Source: Dechloromonas sp. ZY10 (GTDB lineage Bacteria; Pseudomonadota; Gammaproteobacteria; Burkholderiales; Rhodocyclaceae). From it: DNA of 64,000 bases. Of this stretch, positions 8,901 through 19,245 are shown piece by piece. Under the pieces are notes generated by a model that was not told where the DNA came from, did not search any database, and saw only the letters and a list, made by a program, of their open reading frames with translations. The translations under genes were made by a program, and so were the position numbers. The stretch is taken from the NCBI RefSeq assembly GCF_041378895.1, contig NZ_CP144212.1:124001-188000 (forward strand), written 5' to 3'. Numbering within the stretch: position 1 is the first letter of the stretch; the number at the start of each line of letters is the position of its first letter.

Positions 8901-10903
8901 GCTGCCGACTCCTCCGCCGACGCTCCGGCTGCTTTCTCCCCAGCGGCTTCCGCCGGGTCGCCATCGACGTTCTCCGCATCGCCTTCCCCTTCGCTCTCGT
9001 CGAGTTCGTCGGCAAAGGCTGCGGCGGCATCGGCCGAACCGGCGTCGAGCAGTTCGACAAAACGGCAGCTGACTTCCGGCGCCAGCAGGTCGATGGCCTC
9101 GACCGCCAGCTGCACCCGCGCGCCGGGCAGCAGGCCGGACGGCAGCGAAGGCACGCGCAGCAGCAGCGGCAGGCGGTCGAGCTTGACCAGCTGTTCGCGG
9201 CGTACGGTTGCAGCAATGCTGTCTACGCCTTCCTGCTGCAGCCAGCGCAGGCACCAGTAGCGCTCCATCAGGCGCTGGAAGTCGGCGTAGCCGGCGTAGG
9301 TGATTTCAAAGTCGCGCATTGCCGCAAACAACTCGGCCGAACGCTGGGCAAAGGCCGGTGGCTGTCCCTGCAGGCAGGCGATCAATTGCCATTGGTTGAC
9401 CAGGTCGCAGTAGCGGCGCAGCGGCGAGGTCATCCACGCGTATTGCGGCACACCGAGGCCTTCGTGCGGCAGCGGCGAGGTGGTCATCCGCACCTTGCCG
9501 CCGGTCTGGGCGCGGTAGAGGCAGGCGACGTTCTTTTCGGCAAGCAGCCCACCCCAGGTCGAGTTGGCGACAATCATCAGTTCGGCGACCAGCTTGTCGA
9601 GCGGGCTGCCGCGCTTGCGTTCGCTGATCTCGACGCGGCAGCTTTCCGGATCGGCCAGATCACCGACGATGGCGAAGTTGTAGTCGTTCACCCCCTGCAC
9701 CGCCGACGGCTTGCCGCGCCGTGCCTCGCAGGCGTTGGCGAAGTGCCACAGGTGGAGCAACTCGTCCTTGAACGGCTGCTCGGGGAGCGGCCCGCCGACG
9801 GTTTCGGCATTGAACCAGGGCTCGACCTCGTGATGGCGCAGGTTGGCCGCGATATGCACGATCTCGACCCGCGATTCGTGCGAAATCACCTGTTTTTGCG
9901 CGTCGACCGTGAGATACAGCGACACCGCCGGGCAATCGACGCCGCCGGCCAGGGTGTAGTTCTGCACCACCGCGTCGGGCAGCATGGTGATCTTGTTGCC
10001 GGGCATGTAGACCGTGGACAAGCGGGCGCGGGCGACGCCGTCGAGCGGCGAGCCGTGTTCGATGGCCAGTCCGGGTGCGGCGATGTGGATGCCGATGCGG
10101 CTGCCGCCGTCGGGCAGCCAGGTCACCGACAGCGCATCGTCGATCTCGGTGGTGTTGGCATCGTCGATCGAGAAGGCACGCACTTCCGAACGCGGCAGGT
10201 CGGCAGGCAGGCCGGGCGCCTCAAGTGCCGGGAAGGCGGTGCCCTTGGGAAACTGCTCGCGCAGGAAGCGCTTGTAGTGCAGGTAATAAGGCGACTTGAT
10301 CGCGCCGCACTTGAACAGCAGCTGTGGCGCGGTCAGCCCGGTTTCTGCGCAGGCGGTTTCGAAGGCTTTGGTTTCGGGCTTGTTGCGGTCCGGCGCGTAG
10401 AGCAGCGCGTCGGTGATCGCCGCGATTTCCGGCGGCAGGCGGAACTCCTTCAGCGCAGCAAGCCAGCCTTCCATCGCGAGCGCTTGCTGACGCTTTTTTT
10501 CAAGATTTGCCAGAGCGGCGGCAAGGATGTCGGCCGGGGCTTTGCGGAAGCGCCCCTTGCCTTTGCGGTGGAAGTAGACCGGCGCTGCGTGCAGGGCAAG
10601 CAGGACCGCCGTCGCTTCGACCGACGAGGGCTCGTGTCCGTAGTAGTCTCGGGCAAAATCAAGAAAAGAAAATTCGCCATCGCTGACACACTCCCAGAGG
10701 AAGTCCGCTTCGATTTCCTCGGCCAGCGGCGTTGCCTGTTCGAGCAACTGCGTCGGCGAGGGTTTTTCAAACCGCAGCAGCACGGTGGCTGCCTTGATCT
10801 TGCTGCGCTTGCCCGAGGGCATTTCGACCTGCAACGAGGCGTCGTTGTCGGCCATCACACTGCCGGCCTTGAACCCGCCGTCTTCTTCAAACAATACATT
10901 CAT
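8897..10903 (-). CDS. RNase II/R-family (RNB domain) exoribonuclease
   Basis: 668-residue cytosolic 3'-5' exoribonuclease-type protein. The RNB catalytic domain is in the middle, with the metal-binding signature SIDDANTTEIDDALSV and the MTSPLRRYCDLVNQW motif characteristic of RNase II/R. A weak S1-like segment follows, and then an acidic, alanine-rich low-complexity tail (DELDESEGEGDAENVDGD...). It is shorter than RNase R and closer in size to RNase II. The ATG chosen begins MNVLFEEDG; upstream in-frame sequence belongs to the neighbouring esterase. The stop overlaps the tonB-like gene. Confidence 0.88.
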   Translation of the reverse strand: MNVLFEEDGGFKAGSVMADNDASLQVEMPSGKRSKIKAATVLLRFEKPSPTQLLEQATPLAEEIEADFLWECVSDGEFSFLDFARDYYGHEPSSVEATAVLLALHAAPVYFHRKGKGRFRKAPADILAAALANLEKKRQQALAMEGWLAALKEFRLPPEIAAITDALLYAPDRNKPETKAFETACAETGLTAPQLLFKCGAIKSPYYLHYKRFLREQFPKGTAFPALEAPGLPADLPRSEVRAFSIDDANTTEIDDALSVTWLPDGGSRIGIHIAAPGLAIEHGSPLDGVARARLSTVYMPGNKITMLPDAVVQNYTLAGGVDCPAVSLYLTVDAQKQVISHESRVEIVHIAANLRHHEVEPWFNAETVGGPLPEQPFKDELLHLWHFANACEARRGKPSAVQGVNDYNFAIVGDLADPESCRVEISERKRGSPLDKLVAELMIVANSTWGGLLAEKNVACLYRAQTGGKVRMTTSPLPHEGLGVPQYAWMTSPLRRYCDLVNQWQLIACLQGQPPAFAQRSAELFAAMRDFEITYAGYADFQRLMERYWCLRWLQQEGVDSIAATVRREQLVKLDRLPLLLRVPSLPSGLLPGARVQLAVEAIDLLAPEVSCRFVELLDAGSADAAAAFADELDESEGEGDAENVDGDPAEAAGEKAAGASAEESAA

Positions 10904-10910
10904 CTTTGGA

Positions 10911-11534
10911 TTATATCCCGCAAAATTCAATGAGTTGCGGCAGAAACTCGGGAAAGCGGACAAAGCTGTGATCGCCGCCGGGCAGGATGCTCTGACGGCA
11001 GCCGGCCCAGAATTCGGCGGCATCGCGCCAGTCGAGCACTTCGTCGCCCTGTTCCAGCCAGAGCCAGTAGCGTTCCGGCGTCGGCCGGCAAACCTGCGCG
11101 CGCAGTTGCGCCGCATGTTCGGCGGTGAACTCGAAGCGTTCGCCGCTGTGGTAGTTGTGGTGTTCGCCGACGAATTTCTGCACATCCAGCCGGTCGACCG
11201 TGGCCGGGTTGATCAACACCGCATCGAGCCCGTATTTTTCGCCCAGACAGGTCGCGTAGTGGCCGCCGAGCGAGGAACCGACCAGGGTCAGGCGAGCGCC
11301 GGGGCCGCCGGCCGCCAGGGTGTGTTCGATCAGTACCGAGACCTCGGCCAGTGCCTGCGCCGGGATTGGCGACAGCTGCGGGCACAGGTAGTGCCCGGCC
11401 AAGCCGCGACGGGCCATTTCCTCACCGAGCAGGCGCGCCTTCCATGATGCCGGCGACGAGCAGAAACCGTGCAGGTAGAGGATGCCCGGCGTGCGCAACC
11501 CGGTGGAGGCCGGTGAACTCAATGTGCCGTCCAT
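10911..11534 (-). CDS. YqiA/YcfP-type alpha/beta-hydrolase (esterase)
   Basis: 207-residue alpha/beta hydrolase. It has the oxyanion motif [14 protein letters not shown] near residue 20, nucleophile elbow GSSLGGHYA (serine in GxSxG), a late acidic segment ([11 protein letters not shown]) and GGDHSF with the catalytic histidine. This is the pattern of the E. coli YqiA esterase family. Its start overlaps the 3' end of uppP by 16 bases, and the RNB exonuclease starts 7 bases after its stop. Natural substrate unknown. Confidence 0.85.
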   Translation of the reverse strand: MDGTLSSPASTGLRTPGILYLHGFCSSPASWKARLLGEEMARRGLAGHYLCPQLSPIPAQALAEVSVLIEHTLAAGGPGARLTLVGSSLGGHYATCLGEKYGLDAVLINPATVDRLDVQKFVGEHHNYHSGERFEFTAEHAAQLRAQVCRPTPERYWLWLEQGDEVLDWRDAAEFWAGCRQSILPGGDHSFVRFPEFLPQLIEFCGI

Positions 11535-12346
11535 TGCACCCAGCCGAAATGCGCGGTGGCAAAGACGACCACGCCGAAGACGATGCGATACCAGGCAAAG
11601 ATCGTGAAATCGTGGCTGGAGATGTAGCGCAGCAGCCAGCGGACGCAGAGGAAGGCCGAGACGAAGGCCGAGACGAAGCCGACCGCCCACATCCCGAGGT
11701 CGTCGGCCGAAAGCAGCGCCCGCTCCTTGTACAACTGGTAGACCGTGGCCACGCCCAGGGTCGGGATCGCCAGGAAGAAGGAGAACTCGGTGGCCGCCTG
11801 CCGCGACAGGCCAAACAGCAGGCCGCCGATGATCGTCGCACCCGAGCGCGAGGTGCCGGGGATCAGCGCGAACGCCTGGGCGATGCCGAGCTTGAGCGCA
11901 TCGCCGGGACGCATCTCCTCGACGCTGTCGATACGGATGCGATGCTGCCGCTTTTCCGCCCACAGGATCACCAATGCCCCGAGGATGAAGGTGGTCGCCA
12001 CCGCCAGCGGGTTGAACAGGTGGGCCTTGATTGCCTTGCCGAAGAGCAGGCCGAGCGAGGCCAGCGGCAGGAAAGCGATGAACAGGTTGAGGATGAAGCG
12101 CTGCGCCGCGACTTCGCCGCGCAGCAAGCCGCCGGCAACGCGGCCGAGGCGGGCGCGGTATTCCCAGACCACCGCCAGAATCGCGCCGGACTGGATCACG
12201 ATTTCGAACAGCTTGCCGCGCTCGTCGTTGAAGTCGAGCAGGTCGCCGGCCAGAATCAGGTGGCCGGTCGAAGAGATCGGGAGAAATTCGGTGAGGCCCT
12301 CGACAATACCGAGAATCAAGGCCTTGAAAAGAAGAAGCGGGTCCAC
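11519..12346 (-). CDS. uppP: Undecaprenyl-diphosphatase (bacitracin resistance)
   Basis: Integral membrane phosphatase that recycles undecaprenyl pyrophosphate for cell-wall synthesis. The 275-residue protein shows both family motifs: [17 protein letters not shown] near the N-terminus and the phosphate loop [13 protein letters not shown] near residue 165. About eight hydrophobic helices are visible. The start taken is GTG, giving [13 protein letters not shown], which matches the conserved N-terminus and the 273-residue E. coli protein; a TTG nine codons upstream is the alternative. Confidence 0.93.
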   Translation of the reverse strand: MDPLLLFKALILGIVEGLTEFLPISSTGHLILAGDLLDFNDERGKLFEIVIQSGAILAVVWEYRARLGRVAGGLLRGEVAAQRFILNLFIAFLPLASLGLLFGKAIKAHLFNPLAVATTFILGALVILWAEKRQHRIRIDSVEEMRPGDALKLGIAQAFALIPGTSRSGATIIGGLLFGLSRQAATEFSFFLAIPTLGVATVYQLYKERALLSADDLGMWAVGFVSAFVSAFLCVRWLLRYISSHDFTIFAWYRIVFGVVVFATAHFGWVQWTAH

Positions 12347-12394
12347 AACAGAGGCGTCCAGAAGCTGCCGCAAGAGGCAAGAGGCGGCATTCTA

Positions 12395-12634
12395 CTATTG
12401 CGGGCGGGTCTGGTCTTCCAGCGTCTGCAACCAGAGCAAGGCCTGCTCGCGGGTTTCGCCGCACATTTCCGGCGAGGGTTGCAAGCCGCCGCAGCAGGCT
12501 GGCCGCTCCGGCCGGCCAAAGATCTGGCAGCGCAGTTCGCCATCGAGATGCCGGCAAGGCACGCCAGCCGGCTTGGCCAGCGAGGAAATCGACGGGGCAA
12601 TGCAGCAGGCGCCGCAGCCGGGACGGCAGTCCAT
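12395..12634 (-). CDS. YkgJ-family cysteine-cluster protein (putative metal chelating)
   Basis: 79-residue protein with ten cysteines arranged as CRPGCGACC near the N-terminus, then single cysteines, CC in the middle and C near residue 58. This is the pattern of the YkgJ/UPF0153 family, predicted to bind zinc or an iron-sulfur cluster. The ATG is directly before the first Cys motif; the frame is open further upstream but overlaps the exporter gene. The stop of the upstream LysE gene is 2 bases away, so they are probably co-transcribed. Function unknown. Confidence 0.8.
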   Translation of the reverse strand: MDCRPGCGACCIAPSISSLAKPAGVPCRHLDGELRCQIFGRPERPACCGGLQPSPEMCGETREQALLWLQTLEDQTRPQ

Positions 12635-12636
12635 GT

Positions 12637-13275
12637 TCAACGCCCGGTCAGCAGACGGGCGCCAAGCAGCACGAAGACGCCGCCGGCGATCCGCTCCAGC
12701 CACAGCGAAACGCCGGGACGGCGGGCCAGGCGCTCGCCGAGCACGCCGGCAAAGGCCCCGATCAGCGCCAGCACCAGCGCCGCCTGAAGCATGAAGACCA
12801 CCCCCAGCTGGGCGATCTGCCAGCCGGCGTTGCCGCGCCCGGGAGCGACGAACTGCGGCAGGAAGGCGAGGAAGAACAACACCACCTTGGGATTGATCGC
12901 GCTCGCTAGCAGCCCGCGCCGGAACAGCCGGGCACAGCTCTCGCCGCGGCCTGCCGCCGGCTCGCCCGGCCGGGCCGGGGCGGCATGGCGGATCGCCTTG
13001 AGCCCCAGCCACAGCAGGTAGAGCCCGCCGGCGACGCGCAAGGCGGTAAAAGCAGCTTCCGAGGCAACGATCAACGCGCCGACGCCAAGCGCCGCAAGCA
13101 GCGTGTGGTTGATGCAGCCGGCCGCGCAGCCGAGACCGAAGGCCATGCCGTGACGCCGGCCGCGGGCAATCCCCAGGCTCAGCACCAGCAGGTTGTCGGG
13201 CCCCGGCGCCAGCGTCAGCAACATCGACGCGGCGAGGAAAGGGAGCAATTGGGCAGAAGTGAGCAGGCTATCCAT
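12637..13275 (-). CDS. LysE/RhtB-family amino-acid exporter
   Basis: 212-residue inner-membrane protein with about six hydrophobic helices. The family signature [18 protein letters not shown] lies near residues 24-41, followed by [16 protein letters not shown]. Members export amino acids such as lysine, threonine or homoserine lactone; the substrate cannot be assigned here. The ATG is preferred over an in-frame TTG three codons upstream. It lies just downstream of the thiC terminator and starts the run leading to the Cys-cluster protein. Confidence 0.88.
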   Translation of the reverse strand: MDSLLTSAQLLPFLAASMLLTLAPGPDNLLVLSLGIARGRRHGMAFGLGCAAGCINHTLLAALGVGALIVASEAAFTALRVAGGLYLLWLGLKAIRHAAPARPGEPAAGRGESCARLFRRGLLASAINPKVVLFFLAFLPQFVAPGRGNAGWQIAQLGVVFMLQAALVLALIGAFAGVLGERLARRPGVSLWLERIAGGVFVLLGARLLTGR

Positions 13276-13293
13276 GAGGCGCAAGGGTAAAAC

Positions 13294-13324
13294 AAAAACG
13301 GCGGGGTGATCGCCCGCCGTTTTT
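13294..13324 (-). terminator. Rho-independent terminator downstream of thiC
   Basis: Perfect 12-base arms (AAAAACGGCGGG / CCCGCCGTTTTT) with a 7-base loop; the T-run ends the thiC transcript. A CGGTCGACCG palindrome lies 11 bases further on the thiC side. Confidence 0.85.
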
Positions 13325-13373
13325 CGGATTCTGGCCGGTCGACCGTGTCAAGCCGGCCGAGCGCGGTCAGTAA

Positions 13374-15433
<2,060 letters not shown>

Positions 15434-15573
15434 GAGGGCTGCAAGTTACTGGAAAGACAGGCAAAATGCAAGGAAGCAGCGGCCTCCGGCGAAAAGCGTT
15501 CAAGATTTTCTCCGCCAAGCCGAAATCAGATACTCCCTGCGGCTATCCGCACAAAAACAAAAAGGTCTAGATC

Positions 15574-16908
15574 ATGCGCCTGTCCCTGATTGCCCTCGCC
15601 GTCGGCAGCTTGCTGGCTAATTCCGTTGTCCTTGCTGCGCCGACCTGGCAAAGCATCACCACCGAGCCCGGCAAACGCATCGAACTTGATCGCACCAGCA
15701 TCAAGCGCGAAGGCACCACCGTGCAGGCCACCGGCCGCGTGGTCCTGGAAAAGGAACTGCCCGACCTCAAAAGCGGCGGCAACTACCGGGTCATCGAAGC
15801 CCTGACCAAGTACGACTGCGCCAGCCGCAGCGCCTCGACGTTGCGCCGGGTTTACAAAAAGAACGAAAGCGAAGTCCTGCGCGACGAAGAGGTTAACGGC
15901 TCGGCAATGCCGGTACGCAGCGGCACCCTTGACGACAAGGTGCTGCGCGAAGTCTGCCGCCCGCCCAAGGAAGGGGCCGCCGAAGTCGCGCAAAAGGCCA
16001 ACGAGACCACCAGCAAGCTCAAGGAAGCCAACGATGCGGTGATCAAGAAGGAGCTGGCCAAGGCAACACCGGCTCCGGTGATCAAAACTGTAGAAAATGC
16101 CGAAGCAGAAAAGAAGACCGTGCACACTCCAGAGCCGGTGGTCAAAACCATCGTCAACCCGGCGCCCAAACCGCGCCCGAAAAAGCCCGAAGCGGATGCC
16201 CATGCCGCCAAGGCCGCGCACGAGCACGCGCACATCCATTGGGCCTATGAAGGCGAAGGCGCGCCCGACAACTGGGCCAAGCTTGATCCGAAGAACAAAC
16301 TCTGCGCCAGCGGCCAGCGCCAGTCGCCGATCGACATCCGCGACGGCATCAAGGTCGACCTCGAAGCGATCCAGTTCGATTACCGCCCCGGCCGCTTCAA
16401 GATCGTCGACAACGGTCATACCATCCAGGTCGAACCCGGCACGCAGGGCCAGATCACCCTCGGCGGCAAAACCTACTCGCTGCTCCAGTTCCACTTCCAC
16501 AAACCGTCGGAAGAGCGCGTCCAGGGCAAGAGCTTCGCGATGGTTGCACATCTGGTGCACAAGTCCGACGACGGCCAACTGGCGGTGGTTGCCGTGCTGA
16601 TGGAACCCGGCGTCGAAAACCCCTTCATCCAGACGCTGTGGAACCACATGCCGCTGGATAAAAACATGCCGGTTGAACACCCGGCCGCCACCGTCGACCT
16701 CAACAACCTGCTCCCCGCCGCCCGTGGTTACTACACCTACATGGGCTCGCTGACCACCCCGCCGTGCAGCGAAGGCGTGCTGTGGCTGGTGCTCAAGCAA
16801 CCGGTGCAGGTCTCGCAGGAACAGATCAACATCTTCGGCCGCCTCTACCGCAACAACGCCCGGCCGATCCAGCCGACCTCCGGGCGCCTGATCAAGGACG
16901 GACGCTAA
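15574..16908 (+). CDS. Exported alpha-carbonic anhydrase with N-terminal extra domain
   Basis: 444-residue secreted protein. The signal peptide (MRLSLIALAVGSLLANSVVL, cleaved near AAPTW) is followed by a 110-residue domain resembling the small surface-protein/adhesin E fold (TTEPGKRIELDRTSI...YDCASRSASTLRRVY). Next comes a lysine/proline-rich linker (about 140-215). The C-terminal alpha-carbonic anhydrase domain has HWAYEGEGAPDNW, SPIDIRDGI, zinc ligands in LLQFHFHKPSEE and MVAHLVH, and the LTTPPCSEGV substrate loop. It would interconvert CO2 and bicarbonate in the periplasm or at the surface. Followed by a terminator; the minus-strand thiC leader lies upstream. Confidence 0.9.
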   Translation: MRLSLIALAVGSLLANSVVLAAPTWQSITTEPGKRIELDRTSIKREGTTVQATGRVVLEKELPDLKSGGNYRVIEALTKYDCASRSASTLRRVYKKNESEVLRDEEVNGSAMPVRSGTLDDKVLREVCRPPKEGAAEVAQKANETTSKLKEANDAVIKKELAKATPAPVIKTVENAEAEKKTVHTPEPVVKTIVNPAPKPRPKKPEADAHAAKAAHEHAHIHWAYEGEGAPDNWAKLDPKNKLCASGQRQSPIDIRDGIKVDLEAIQFDYRPGRFKIVDNGHTIQVEPGTQGQITLGGKTYSLLQFHFHKPSEERVQGKSFAMVAHLVHKSDDGQLAVVAVLMEPGVENPFIQTLWNHMPLDKNMPVEHPAATVDLNNLLPAARGYYTYMGSLTTPPCSEGVLWLVLKQPVQVSQEQINIFGRLYRNNARPIQPTSGRLIKDGR

Positions 16909-16945
16909 ACGCCGCGCCGGCCTGCCTTCGCGGCGAGGCTATTTG

Positions 16946-16971
16946 AAAACGGCACCTGCGGGTGCCGTTTT
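16946..16971 (+). terminator. Rho-independent terminator of the carbonic anhydrase gene
   Basis: AAAACGGCACC-TGCG-GGTGCCGTTTTT: an 11-base stem, 4-base loop and T-run, 37 bases after the stop codon. Confidence 0.85.
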
Positions 16972-17003
16972 TGTTGGTGGGTGGGTGCCGGCGTCGTCGC
17001 GGC

Positions 17004-17060
17004 TACGGTCGACGCAGAAAATGGATCATTTTTTAGGGCCAGCAAAAACCGAGGTCTGTC
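17004..17060 (+). repeat. Direct repeat carrying the SalI-type palindrome, copy 1
   Basis: Begins TACGGTCGACGCAGAAAATGG and continues to AAAAACCGAGGTCTGTCC. A second copy starts near 17297 (TACGGTCGACGCTGAAAATGG ... AAAACCGTGGTCTGTGCC), so two similar ~57-base units flank the structured repeat at 17150-17284. No protein-coding signal is seen between the terminator at 16971 and the gene whose 3' end is at 17366; the whole gap consists of repeats. Confidence 0.6.
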
Positions 17061-17149
17061 CTCTGTTTTTTCTGTGGGTTGACCGTGGGGGCGGGGGAGC
17101 GGTTGCTGGGCCTGAGGTTTGCCGGCGGTTTTTATCTGAATTGGCGCTG

Positions 17150-17284
17150 TTTTCCGCCGTTGACCGGCGGGCGTACTTTTCTTGTCTTGCCAAGAAAAGT
17201 AGCCAAAAGAAGGCGCGCCCACTGCGGCGCCCGGCTGCGCCGGGTGCTCTGCGCTGCTCGACGCCGCAGAGGGCAGGGGCAAAC
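17150..17284 (+). repeat. Structured intergenic repeat, subtype A, copy 1
   Basis: Series of short stem-loops. They are CCGCCG-TTGAC-CGGCGG; then ACTTTTCTTG-TCTTGC-CAAGAAAAGT followed by the conserved AGCCAAAAGAAGGCG; then CCCGGC-TGC-GCCGGG; then CTCTGCG-CTGCTCGACGC-CGCAGAG. Three other copies in the window (near 18.1, 61.0 and 61.4 kb) share the layout with compensating changes in the stem arms. This copy is shorter than the others, lacking the internal segment between two CTGCGCTGCTCG boxes. Confidence 0.8.
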
Positions 17285-17297
17285 CGTCTCTGTTTTA

Positions 17298-17354
17298 CGG
17301 TCGACGCTGAAAATGGGCGGTTTGCAGGTCCGGTGAAAACCGTGGTCTGTGCCC
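17298..17354 (+). repeat. Direct repeat carrying the SalI-type palindrome, copy 2
   Basis: Second copy of the unit described at 17004-17060: ACGGTCGACGCTGAAAATGG at its start and GTGAAAACCGTGGTCTGTG near its end. The inner part differs from copy 1. It ends 12 bases before the 3' end of the unrecognised minus-strand gene. Confidence 0.6.
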
Positions 17355-17365
17355 ATTTTCGTAGA

Positions 17366-17842
17366 TTAGTGTTCTCCGAATGGCAGAGTTTTGATAAATG
17401 CGGCAATACGCGATGCTTCGTATTCAGTGAGGTCTGCTGGCAGCTCAAAGGAAATCGGGATATCTGGCCGAAGTACAAAAGAATGTTCAATAAATTCAAT
17501 GTCTTCAGCAGAGTCGTTGTCACAGTCTGGTGTTGCTTCATGTATGGGCGGTTCTTGGCCCTTAGCTGCCGAGGAGACGAGAAGGCTTTTTGTCATCCAT
17601 ACAAAACGTGATGGCCAACCGTGCCGGCCCTCAACGTATTTCCCGCACCCGACATTCTCAAGCAAACGAAAGGCCCCAATGACGTCGCCACGCTTAAAGT
17701 CGAAGCCATCATTTTGTAGGTGTGTAAGCATTCGATGAAGCTTGGTTTCGGTTTGATTTTTGTCTCGGTTTGCCATGTGATCGCATATAGCCTGCGCAAC
17801 TTGATTGGTTTGGTATGCTGATTCGAGTGCGGAAATATTCAT
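17366..17842 (-). CDS. Unrecognised protein in a repeat island
   Basis: 158-residue cytosolic protein with no family I can name. The N-terminal half (MNISALESAYQTNQVAQAIC...FDFKRGDVIGAFRLLENVGC) is helical and resembles a winged-helix style fold. The C-terminal stretch from about residue 120 (HSFVLRPDIPISFELPADLT, then EYEASRIAAFIKTLPF) looks like a conserved terminal domain. The start chosen is the ATG before NISAL; the frame is open for 52 more codons but those look non-coding. Base composition is visibly more AT-rich than neighbours and it sits between inverted structured repeats, suggesting horizontal acquisition. Confidence 0.65.
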   Translation of the reverse strand: MNISALESAYQTNQVAQAICDHMANRDKNQTETKLHRMLTHLQNDGFDFKRGDVIGAFRLLENVGCGKYVEGRHGWPSRFVWMTKSLLVSSAAKGQEPPIHEATPDCDNDSAEDIEFIEHSFVLRPDIPISFELPADLTEYEASRIAAFIKTLPFGEH

Positions 17843-18057
17843 GCTGAGGGTTCCAAAGGAAAATGGAGGACGGACCATGATCTTGACCGTCGCCTTAAAA
17901 ATCCCATTGAGCATACATGCGGCAGTGATGCTGGTCCATGGCAAATGCTCTTTCGCATGAGCGCAGATTTGCCATGGCTGACCAAGAAAACGCCCCATTT
18001 TCCCTGTCGACCGTAAAAAATTTAATCGCAGTGCATTTCAGCCTGTGACGCCGTTTT

Positions 18058-18266
18058 CCCCATGTGGAGCGCCGAGCAACGCAGAAGCCGGCGGAAAAAG
18101 GGCGAGGACTGTTTGAGGCCCGCAGGGCCGAGTTCCGCAGCCCCCGCCGGGTTCGAGTAGCGCAGGGGAGTCGGCGTAGCCGACCGCGTAGCCTGGGTCG
18201 CCTTTTCTTTGGCTACTTTCTTTTGGCGAAGCAAAAGAAAGTACGCCCGCGCGTCAGGCGCGGAAA
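18058..18266 (-). repeat. Structured intergenic repeat, subtype B, copy 1
   Basis: Read on the minus strand the order is CCGCGC-CTGAC-GCGCGG; ACTTTCTTTTG-GCGAAG-CAAAAGAAAGT then AGCCAAAGAAAAGGCG; GTCGGC-TAC-GCCGAC; a CTGCGCTACTCG box; GGCCC-TGC-GGGCC then CTCAAACA; a CTGCGTTGCTCG box; and GGCGCTCCACATGGGG. It points toward subtype A copy 1 across the unrecognised gene. The rest of the 17843-18417 gap shows only variants of the SalI-type palindrome (near 18005, 18356 and 18398) and no convincing gene. Confidence 0.8.
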
Positions 18267-18417
18267 CCAGCCATCAATCCAAAGAACTCCCTGTCAGGAT
18301 GACCAAACCGGCGGCGCCGGGTGCTTGGCTGCTATCCCAGCCAAGACGTGCTTTTCTACGGTCAACGCACAAAACCCCGAAAAAGCCCACCAAAACCACG
18401 TCGACCGTGGCTCCCCT

Positions 18418-19245
18418 TCACCGTAAAGGCTGCGCCTCCCCCGGCGAGCAGTCGACCTGGAATACCACCCGGTCTTCCAGCCGCAGCGCGGTGAGGTGCC
18501 CGCCCCACAGGCAGCCGGAGTCGAGGGCGAGCAGGTTGGGGGTGAGTTTGAGGCCGAGCGCCGACCAGTGGCCGGTGACCAGTACCGATTCGGCGCTGAT
18601 TCGGCCGGGGACTTCGAACCACGGGAGATGCCCGGCCGGGGCCTGGGTGGTTTCGCCTTTGGTGTGGAATTCCATGATCCCTTCCGGGGTGCAGAAGCGC
18701 ATCCGGGTCATCGCGTTGACGATGGCGCGCAGGCGCGGCCAGCCGGCGAGATCGTCGGACCAGCCGGCCGGGTCGCTGCCCCACAGGTTGTGCATGAATT
18801 CGCGCCAGTCCCGGCCTTGCAGCGCGGCTTCGACTTCAGCAGCGAGTTCGCGGGCGCGGGCGATGCTCCATTGCGGCAGCAGGCCGGCGTGCACCAGGCA
18901 GTAGTCGCCTTCGACGTGGCACAGGCGCTGCTGGCGCAGCCAGGTCAGCAACTCCTCGCGGTCGGGGGCGTCGAGGATGGGTTGCAGGGTGTCGTCCTTG
19001 GCGCGGAAGCGGGCGCCGCCTTCGCTCTGCATCAAGAGGTAGAGGTCGTGGTTGCCGAGCACGGTCAGCGCCGCCGGGCCGAGCGACTTGATCAGGCGCA
19101 GGGTTTCCAGCGATTTGGGGCCGCGATTGACCAGGTCGCCGACCAGCCACAGGCGGTCCTGCGCCGGGTCGAAGGCACAGCGTTCGAGCAATCGCTGCAG
19201 CGAGTCATAGCAGCCCTGGATGTCGCCGATGGCATAGGTGGCCAT
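18418..19245 (-). CDS. apaH: Symmetrical bis(5'-nucleosyl)-tetraphosphatase
   Basis: Hydrolyses Ap4A to two ADP and also removes Np4 caps from RNA in other bacteria. The 275-residue protein has the phosphoesterase metal motifs in order: GDIQGC (residues 7-12), GDLVNRGP and GNHDLYLL. Family-typical length. It starts immediately after the glmS stop with no intervening base, so the two share a transcript. Downstream lies the repeat island; no terminator hairpin was seen at its 3' end. Confidence 0.95.
   Translation of the reverse strand: MATYAIGDIQGCYDSLQRLLERCAFDPAQDRLWLVGDLVNRGPKSLETLRLIKSLGPAALTVLGNHDLYLLMQSEGGARFRAKDDTLQPILDAPDREELLTWLRQQRLCHVEGDYCLVHAGLLPQWSIARARELAAEVEAALQGRDWREFMHNLWGSDPAGWSDDLAGWPRLRAIVNAMTRMRFCTPEGIMEFHTKGETTQAPAGHLPWFEVPGRISAESVLVTGHWSALGLKLTPNLLALDSGCLWGGHLTALRLEDRVVFQVDCSPGEAQPLR

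Noticed and set aside
16980..17365. Open frames inside the repeat island (for example a 222-codon frame from 16943)
   Set aside because: The translations run through hairpins and palindromes common to both islands and change with every copy, so they are by-products of the repeats.
17004..18400. CRISPR array
   Set aside because: The repeated units are few, irregularly spaced and palindromic, and there are no equal-length spacers or cas genes.
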